Shown: positions 58,733-64,000 of the stretch, one piece after another
How positions within the stretch are numbered: position 1 is the first letter of the stretch
Layout: each line of letters opens with the position of its first letter
Origin: Streptomyces sp. DG2A-72
Lineage (GTDB): Bacteria; Actinomycetota; Actinomycetes; Streptomycetales; Streptomycetaceae
Direction of reading: 5' to 3'
Assembly: GCF_030499575.1 (NCBI RefSeq)
Contig: NZ_JASTLC010000001.1
Span: forward strand, 8,208,001 to 8,272,000
Length of the DNA stretch: 64,000 nucleotides
Notes under the pieces: model-generated
What the model was told of the DNA's origin: nothing
The model's input: only the letters and a program-made list of their open reading frames with translations
The model's database searches: none
Program-made: the position numbers and the translations under genes

Positions 58733-59665
58733 TCAGCGCCGGCGCAGACGCAGGGCCAGGGCGGCGCCGCCGGTGAGCACCAGCACCGCCGCGGCGCCGC
58801 CCGCCACCATCGGGGCCGAGGGACCCGAGTCGGCGTCGGGGGTGGAGGCGAGCGGGGTGCTGTCCGGGGTCTGCGGGGTGGCCGGGGCCGTCGGACTCGG
58901 CGGCGCGCTGCTTCGGGTGGGCGTCGGCGACGGGGCCTTGCTCTTCGCGGCAGCCGATGCCGACTTATCGGCCGGCGACGCCGAGCCCGGCGCTTTCGGC
59001 GTCGCCGCGCTCCCGCCCTGCCCGGACGCCGGGAACATCACGTCCGAGCACGAGTAGTACGTGTCCGCCGTGCTGGTGTTCTGCCAGATCGTGTACAGCA
59101 CATGCCGGCCCGTCCGGTCGGACGGCAGCGTCCCGGTGATCCGGTACGCCCCGTCCGTCAGGGCCGGGTCCGTCACCTCGGCAAACGGTTGCGACGGCAG
59201 GTCGGACCAGGTGAGCGGTTTCGACGGGTCGTATCCCTGCTTCGTCAGGTAGAGCCGGAACGTGCCGGTGTGCGGGATCGTCGAGGCGTACCGCATCGTC
59301 AGCGCCGCGCCCGGTTTCAGGCTCGTCGACGGCCAGTCGGAGCGGGCCAGGTCGAGGCCCCGGTACGCGGGCAGGCCGCCGCTGCACAGCTGTCCGTCGG
59401 GGATGGTCTGCCGGTCCCGGCCGTTCACGTTCGCGATCCGCAGGTTGTCCCAGGCGGTGAAGGGCGCGCCGTTCGCACCGACGGCCGCCTCGCAGGCCGC
59501 CGAACCGGTCGCGTCGCCGCCCTCGGGGGAGCAGGCGTACACCCGGCTCACCGGGTCCGTGGGCGCACCGTGCGCCTGTGCCGGTCCCGCCGCCCAGAGC
59601 GGAAGAAGGAACGGGACCACGGCTACGGCCCTCAGGGCTCTGCGGTATGCGGTCATCCGGGACAT
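58733..59665 (-). CDS. AA10 lytic polysaccharide monooxygenase with C-terminal membrane anchor
   Basis: A 310-residue copper enzyme that oxidatively cleaves chitin or cellulose. The signal peptide ends AGPAQA, exposing His32 as the mature N-terminus (HGAPTDPVSR), the first ligand of the histidine brace. The second is His132 in YASTIPHTGTFRLYL. WQNTSTADTYYSCSDV is the usual end of the catalytic domain. A Ser/Pro/Thr/Ala linker of about 80 residues then leads to a hydrophobic helix (MVAGGAAAVLVLTGGAALAL) and the basic tail RLRRR. The enzyme therefore stays tethered to the cell surface. There is no LPXTG-type motif. GAGGAGAC precedes the ATG. Confidence 0.9.
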   Translation of the reverse strand: MSRMTAYRRALRAVAVVPFLLPLWAAGPAQAHGAPTDPVSRVYACSPEGGDATGSAACEAAVGANGAPFTAWDNLRIANVNGRDRQTIPDGQLCSGGLPAYRGLDLARSDWPSTSLKPGAALTMRYASTIPHTGTFRLYLTKQGYDPSKPLTWSDLPSQPFAEVTDPALTDGAYRITGTLPSDRTGRHVLYTIWQNTSTADTYYSCSDVMFPASGQGGSAATPKAPGSASPADKSASAAAKSKAPSPTPTRSSAPPSPTAPATPQTPDSTPLASTPDADSGPSAPMVAGGAAAVLVLTGGAALALRLRRR

Positions 59666-60035
59666 CCGGAACGTCTCCTCGGCCGGGCATGCGAACGGTC
59701 TGCTGTGTGCAGTACGGAAAACGCGTCCGGTGCGTTCATCGTGTGACGTCCGGGGAGAAAGGTGTCGCAACCGGTCAACTGCCTGCTGCCTAGGGTGGGT
59801 TTCTGGCCGGATCGAGGGTTTCCCCTGTATCCGGATGGTGATTCTTTTGCCTATCGTTCGACCACAGCTGACCCACAGGTAACCCCTCGACGGGTCGGCA
59901 TCCGCGCCTGGCCGGCCACGCAACGCACCTCGGGTTCCTCCCGACCGCTTTTCGGCTCACCCCCGCCGCTTCGAGGACGAAGCGAACCGACCGCACTCCG
60001 CGCTGCCCGGAGTCCGGCAACGAAAGGCAAAGCCC
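59666..60035. other. Divergent intergenic region between LPMO and subtilase genes
   Basis: 370 bp with no gene. It should contain two divergent promoters, but I cannot assign good -35/-10 pairs. A short hairpin (CGCTTCG, 59967-59973, with CGAAGCG, 59978-59984) lies about 50 bp before the subtilase start. Confidence 0.5.
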
Positions 60036-61841
60036 TTGCGTACCTCCCCCTCGCTCAGACGGAAGCTGATATCCGTCGCGGCGGTCTCCGCCGCACTCGT
60101 CACCGCCGCCACCGCCTCGGCCGCCGTCGCCCAGGAAACGGGCGCCCCGGAAGCCTCCGCCCCGGCCGCGCAGACCGAGGCCGCCCCCGGCACCGTCGCC
60201 GAGCGCCTCATCGTCGGCTACAAGTCCGGTGCCACCGAGGCCAAGTCGAACAGGGCCGCGGACGCCGACGCCGTGGCCAAGGGCAAGGAGGCCGGCGAAG
60301 ACCTGGACTTCCAGCGCCGCCTCGGCACCGGTGCCGCCCTGGTCGAGCTCGGTGAGAACCTCACCAAGGCGGATGTCGCCGACGTCGTCGCCGAGTACCA
60401 GGCCGACCCGCAGGTCGCCTACGTCGTACCGGACCGTCTGAACAAGCCGCAGGCCACGCCGAACGACCCCGAGTACACCAAGCAGTGGGACCTGTTCGAG
60501 ACCACCGCGGGCATGAACGTGCCGGGTGCCTGGGACGTCACCACCGGCACCGGGGTGACCGTCGCCGTCATCGACACCGGTTACGTCAGCCACTCCGACC
60601 TCGGCGCCAACGTCGTCGCGGGCTACGACTTCATCTCCGACGCCACCATGGCGAACGACGGCAACGGCCGCGACAGCAGCCCGGCCGACCCGGGCGACTG
60701 GACCGTGGACAGGGAGTGCTCCAGCACCTGGGTGGGGCAGTCCTCCTCCTGGCACGGCACCCACGTCGCGGGCACCATCGCCGCCGTCACCAACAACAGC
60801 AAGGGCGTCGCGGGCATCGCGTACGGCGCCAAGGTCTCCCCGCTGCGCGTCCTCGGCAAGTGCGGCGGCTACGACTCCGACATCATCGACGCCATCACCT
60901 GGGCGTCCGGCGGCACGGTCTCCGGTGTCCCGGCCAACACCAACGTCGCCAAGGTCATCAACATGAGCCTCGGTGGCGGCGGCGCGTGCACCACCGCGAC
61001 CCAGAACGCGATCAACGCCGCTGTGAACCGCGGTACCACGGTCGTCGTCGCTGCGGGCAACAGCAACGCCAACGCGGCCAACTACTCGCCCGCGAGCTGC
61101 AACAACGTCATCTCCGTGGCCGCCACCAACCGCGCCGGCTCCCGGTCCTCCTACTCCAACTACGGCTCGGTCGTCGACATCGCCGCGCCCGGTGGCGAGA
61201 CCCGTACGAGCTCGGCCAACGGCATCCTGTCCACGCTGAACTCCGGCGCGCAGGGCCCGTCCAGCGAGAACTACGACTACTACCAGGGCACCAGCATGGC
61301 CGCCCCGCACATCGCGGGCCTGGCCGCGCTGATGAAGTCGGCCGCCTCGTCGCTGACCCCGGCCCAGATCGAGTCCGCGATCAAGACCAACTCGCGTGCT
61401 CTGCCCGGCACTTGCTCGGGCGGCTGTGGCGCCGGTCTCGCGGACGCGGCCAAGACGGTGCAGGCGGTGAGCGGCTCCGGCGGCTCCACGGGAGGCACCA
61501 CCTTCACCAGCAGCACGGCCGTCTCCATCCCGGACAGCGGCGCGGCCATCGAGTCCTCCATCGCGGTCAGCGGGCGCAGCGGCAACGCCCCCTCGGCCCT
61601 CCAGGTGGGCGTGGACATCACCCACACCTACCGTGGTGACCTGGTCATCGACCTGGTCGCGCCGGACGGTACGAGCTATCGCCTGAAGGCGGCCAGTTCG
61701 TCGGACTCCGCGGACAACGTCAACACCACCTACACGGTGAACGCGTCCAGCGAGACCGCGAACGGCACCTGGAAGCTGCGCGTCCAGGACACGGCGGCGC
61801 AGGACACGGGCAGGCTCAACAGCTGGAAGCTGACCTTCTGA
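60036..61841 (+). CDS. Secreted subtilisin-family (S8) serine protease with P-domain
   Basis: A 601-residue exported protease. The signal peptide is LRRKLISVAAVSAALVTAAT. An inhibitor-I9-type propeptide (about 55-140, ERLIVGYKSG and VAYVVPDRLN) precedes the catalytic domain with Asp in VAVIDTGYVSHSDLG, His in SSWHGTHVAGTIAAV and Ser in GTSMAAPHIAGLAALMKSA. Paired cysteines are present. From about residue 490 a P/homoB beta domain follows (TYRGDLVIDLVAPDGTSYRL, GTWKLRVQDTAAQDTGRLNS). Start is a TTG with AAAGG upstream. A strong terminator follows. It probably digests extracellular protein. Confidence 0.94.
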   Translation: MRTSPSLRRKLISVAAVSAALVTAATASAAVAQETGAPEASAPAAQTEAAPGTVAERLIVGYKSGATEAKSNRAADADAVAKGKEAGEDLDFQRRLGTGAALVELGENLTKADVADVVAEYQADPQVAYVVPDRLNKPQATPNDPEYTKQWDLFETTAGMNVPGAWDVTTGTGVTVAVIDTGYVSHSDLGANVVAGYDFISDATMANDGNGRDSSPADPGDWTVDRECSSTWVGQSSSWHGTHVAGTIAAVTNNSKGVAGIAYGAKVSPLRVLGKCGGYDSDIIDAITWASGGTVSGVPANTNVAKVINMSLGGGGACTTATQNAINAAVNRGTTVVVAAGNSNANAANYSPASCNNVISVAATNRAGSRSSYSNYGSVVDIAAPGGETRTSSANGILSTLNSGAQGPSSENYDYYQGTSMAAPHIAGLAALMKSAASSLTPAQIESAIKTNSRALPGTCSGGCGAGLADAAKTVQAVSGSGGSTGGTTFTSSTAVSIPDSGAAIESSIAVSGRSGNAPSALQVGVDITHTYRGDLVIDLVAPDGTSYRLKAASSSDSADNVNTTYTVNASSETANGTWKLRVQDTAAQDTGRLNSWKLTF

Positions 61842-61888
61842 GCGAACGGCCGAGCCGACGGTCATGAACCGACGGACGGCCACGAGCG

Positions 61889-61928
61889 GACGGGCCGACT
61901 GGTGCGGATGGGCACCGGTCGGCCCGTC
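61889..61928 (+). terminator. Terminator of the subtilase gene
   Basis: A 17-bp stem with one mismatched/wobble pair (arms 61889-61905 and 61912-61928, GACGGGCCGACTGGTGC) and a 6-nt loop is followed by GTTTTGTG. It is the clearest rho-independent-type terminator in the window. Confidence 0.88.
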
Positions 61929-62100
61929 GTTTTGTGTCGTCGTTCGATACCGTCCACCCTGTTTTTCGGCCAACCCTTCACGGACGCCACACGATGCGAA
62001 GGGTGTGAATGCGCTAGTCGCGGGAATGGAGTGAAAGTCGGCGGACCGACTTCGGCTCGTCGATCACGCTGTACGGTGAGTTATCTTATACGGGGAGTCA

Positions 62101-62132
62101 GAAACAAACGGCGCGAGCCGTCTTTTTTGTTC
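62101..62132 (+). promoter_or_regulatory. Possible autoregulatory element (ARE) of the TetR gene
   Basis: AAACAAACGGC, then GCGAG, then CCGTCTTTTTTGTT is an imperfect palindrome. Its left half has the ACAAACGG form expected for gamma-butyrolactone-receptor operators and its right half is degenerate. It lies between an AT-rich -10-like stretch (TTATCTTATACGG, 62082-62094) and the AGGAG ribosome site, where a bound repressor would block its own gene. Confidence 0.45.
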
Positions 62133-62145
62133 AGGAGTCCCCACG

Positions 62146-62793
62146 ATGGCGAGGCAGTTACGCGCCGAGCAGACCCGTGCGACGATCATCACGTCGGCTG
62201 CCGATCTGTTCGACCGCCAGGGTTACGAGTCGACCAGTCTGAGCGACATCGTCGAGCACGCCCACGTCACCAAGGGCGCCCTGTATTTCCACTTCGCGGC
62301 CAAGGAGGACCTGGCCCACGCCATTCTGGAGATCCAGTCCACGGCGGCCCGAAAGCTGGTGGAGGAGATGGACAGCCGGGGCTGCACTTCCCTCGAAGCG
62401 CTGATCCGCACCACGTTCGGCATAGCCCGCCTGTCCGTGGACGGCCCGATACACCGGGCCGGACTCCGGCTCGCCACCGCCGGGGTCGCCGTACGGCCGC
62501 CGCTGCGGCACCCCTTCACCGAGTGGCTGGAGTTCTTCTCGCGCAGGCTCGGCGGCGCGGTCAGGGAATCCGACGTCCACCAGGACATCGACATCGAAGC
62601 CGTCGCCCACGCCCTGGTCTCCTTCTTCGTCGGCACCCGGGTCGTGGGGCGCTCCCTCGACCCGCTCGCCCGGCAGCCTCGCCGCATGGCCGAGATGTGG
62701 CACGTCCTGATCCGCGGCCTGGTTCCCGTCCCCCGCCGCGCCCGCTATCTGAGCCTCGCCACCCGACTGGAGCGGGAGATCACGGCCGGCTGA
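62146..62793 (+). CDS. Gamma-butyrolactone-receptor-type TetR regulator
   Basis: A 215-residue TetR repressor. The DNA-binding part MARQLRAEQTRATIITSAAD, SLSDIVEHAHVTKGALYFHF and AAKEDLAHAI is almost diagnostic of the ArpA/ScbR family, which binds gamma-butyrolactone autoregulators and controls antibiotic clusters. The ligand-binding half contains HRAGLRLATAGVAVRPPLRH and PFTEWLEFF, as in the family. No AfsA/ScbA-type synthase gene is in the window, so it is an orphan or pseudo-receptor here. A strong AGGAG site and a palindrome upstream suggest autoregulation. Confidence 0.9.
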   Translation: MARQLRAEQTRATIITSAADLFDRQGYESTSLSDIVEHAHVTKGALYFHFAAKEDLAHAILEIQSTAARKLVEEMDSRGCTSLEALIRTTFGIARLSVDGPIHRAGLRLATAGVAVRPPLRHPFTEWLEFFSRRLGGAVRESDVHQDIDIEAVAHALVSFFVGTRVVGRSLDPLARQPRRMAEMWHVLIRGLVPVPRRARYLSLATRLEREITAG

Positions 62794-62892
62794 GCGCCCC
62801 GAAGGGGCGCGGGGCTGTATCAATATGCGGCTCCGCCGCGATGGGGGTCCCCCCGCTCGAGCGCATTCGAGAGTGGGGGAGCGACCAGCCAC
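62794..62892. repeat. Composite interspersed repeat with nested 41-bp-type element
   Basis: GCGCCCCGAAGGGGCGCGGG, then GCTGTATCAATATGCGGCTC is the long variant. At 62841-62880 it is interrupted by a 40-bp copy of the element that breaks the response regulator at 35.2 kb. The repeat body resumes as GAGCGACCAGCCACGACGG. One element has therefore inserted into another. Confidence 0.85.
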
Positions 62893-62974
62893 GACGGCGC
62901 CGCAGCCGACCGACGGCATATCGCGCCCCTTCCAGCGGAGCGCTCCGCACACCTGGGGCGATACGGTGACGCGC

Positions 62975-64000
62975 ATGCCCTTCGCCTCGTCCGCGCCCGT
63001 CATCCTCGGCCACGAACTCGGCTCGTTCCCGCACAGCGTCCTCGCCGAGCGGCATCCCGCGATCGTGCGGCAGATCCGGGAGGCCTTCCCGTACGGCCCC
63101 GAGCAGCAGCGTGCACTCGACGCGCTCCTCGACAGCTGCACCAAGGGTGTGGCCGAACCGCTCCCGGCCGACGCGCCCGACCGGGAGCGCTGGCAGGAGT
63201 GGGGCGCGGCCGACCACACCGGCCGGTCCTGGTTCGACATCCCCTGGCTGTGGTCCGAGAGCTACTTCTACCGCCGACTCCTCGACACGGTCGGCTACTT
63301 CGGCCCCGGCGCCTGGCAGGGCATCGACCCCTTCCGCCCCTCCAAGCTCGCCGAACTCGACGCCCCGGAGACGGACGAGGAACTCGCCGCGCTCGACGAC
63401 CTGGAGGCGAAACCGGCCGACGAGCGGGCGCGCGCCCTGCTGCACGGCTCCCTGTGGGGCAACCGCGCGGACCTCGGCTTCCGCCTCTCCGCCAAGGACG
63501 CGGGAACACCCGCCGCCACGCCCGCCCTGGTCGCCGACGACAGCGACACCCTCTGGTCGCTGCTGCCTCCCGCCGGCAACGGCACGCTCTGCCTCGTCGC
63601 CGACAACGCGGGCCGCGAACTCATCCCCGACCTGCTCCTCATCGCCCACCTCCTCGCGCACGGGCACATCGGGCGGGCGGTGCTGCACATCAAGCCGTAC
63701 CCGTACTACGTCTCCGACGCCACCACCGCCGACGTCCTCGACGCGCTGCGCCGGATCGCCTCCGTACCGGGCGTGGCCGCCGGGTACGGGCGTGAGCTGT
63801 GGGCGGCGATGACCGACGGCCGTCTGACGGTACGGGCCCACCCCTTCTCCTGTGCCCCGCTGCCGTACGCCGACATGCCCGACGACCTGCGGGCGGAGTT
63901 CGCCTCGGCGACGCTGACCGTGGTGAAGGGGGACCTCAACTACCGCCGCCTGGTGGGCGACCGGATGTGGCCGCCGACCACGCCGTTCGACGAGGTCACC
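62975..64000 (+). CDS. DUF89 (ARMT1-like damage-control phosphatase) protein, 3' end beyond window
   Basis: The ATG at 62975 opens a frame that stays open to the last base (342 codons seen). Family features are WFDIPWLWSESYFYRRLLDT, HGSLWGNRADLGFRLS and LCLVADNAGRELIPDLLLIA (metal-binding Asp/Asn), then AVLHIKPYPYYVSDAT and VVKGDLNYRRLVGD. DUF89 proteins are metal-dependent phosphatases acting on damaged sugar phosphates or related metabolites. The family normally ends shortly after the KGDLNYR motif plus about 50 residues, so only a short piece is missing. It follows a composite repeat and is probably transcribed independently. Confidence 0.88.
   Translation, partial: MPFASSAPVILGHELGSFPHSVLAERHPAIVRQIREAFPYGPEQQRALDALLDSCTKGVAEPLPADAPDRERWQEWGAADHTGRSWFDIPWLWSESYFYRRLLDTVGYFGPGAWQGIDPFRPSKLAELDAPETDEELAALDDLEAKPADERARALLHGSLWGNRADLGFRLSAKDAGTPAATPALVADDSDTLWSLLPPAGNGTLCLVADNAGRELIPDLLLIAHLLAHGHIGRAVLHIKPYPYYVSDATTADVLDALRRIASVPGVAAGYGRELWAAMTDGRLTVRAHPFSCAPLPYADMPDDLRAEFASATLTVVKGDLNYRRLVGDRMWPPTTPFDEVT

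Overview
This is about 64 kb of very GC-rich actinobacterial chromosome, almost certainly from a Streptomyces. The evidence is GTG/TTG starts, frequent stop/start overlaps (ATGA, GTGA, TGATG), a conservon (cvnABCD), a gamma-butyrolactone-receptor-type TetR regulator, the DUF6114/DUF6230 pair, a Methyltransf_19-type methyltransferase, and many copies of a short interspersed repeat.

Layout. 1-5.8 kb: a DesK/DesR-like two-component pair, a dead PhoX-type phosphatase gene, a band-7 protein, and a carbonic anhydrase/SulP bicarbonate-uptake pair. 5.9-10.5 kb: housekeeping genes (zapE-type ATPase, RibD-like reductase, a conserved 157-residue protein, murC, msrB). 11.2-26.6 kb: a compact PUFA-synthase-like megasynthase of two giant proteins. 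The first is two nitronate-monooxygenase/enoyl-reductase-like domains, KS, AT, ACP and KR. The second is KS, AT-like, DH and phosphopantetheinyl transferase. They are followed by a free ACP, an alpha/beta hydrolase, a glycosyltransferase and a methyltransferase, all nearly or actually overlapping. This reads as one operon for a glycosylated, possibly methylated, long-chain lipid of unknown structure. 26.9-30.9 kb: a secreted phosphodiester glycosidase, a flippase-like membrane protein and a GT-C-like membrane protein.

30.9-40 kb: a molybdopterin oxidoreductase fused to a membrane cytochrome-like domain, a small membrane protein, a methyltransferase/DUF2064/GT2 operon, a two-component system whose response regulator is split by a 41-bp repeat insertion, an epimerase, and a second, intact two-component system. 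40.1-42.9 kb: a ferric-reductase-like membrane flavoprotein, a double FMN-binding-domain protein and ApbE, which together look like a flavin-based electron-transfer module. 42.9-44.1 kb: an IS630-family element whose transposase carries an amber stop.

44.3-48.8 kb: a VOC protein and a complete glycine-betaine/choline-type ABC importer with a strong terminator. 49-50.3 kb: a decayed MFS transporter gene. 50.4-54.2 kb: the conservon, with a probable C-terminal frameshift in its DUF742 member. 54.3-64 kb: an orphan sugar-binding lipoprotein, a methyltransferase, DUF6114/DUF6230, a small secreted protein, an LPMO with a C-terminal membrane anchor, a secreted subtilase with a P-domain, the TetR regulator with a possible autoregulatory palindrome, and the 5' part of a DUF89 (ARMT1-like) gene that runs off the window.

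The recurring theme is a family of interspersed GC-rich palindromic repeats. Most lie between genes. Two copies lie in frame inside the second megasynthase gene. An unrelated 41-bp repeat has broken a response regulator gene in a way that can be reconstructed exactly.
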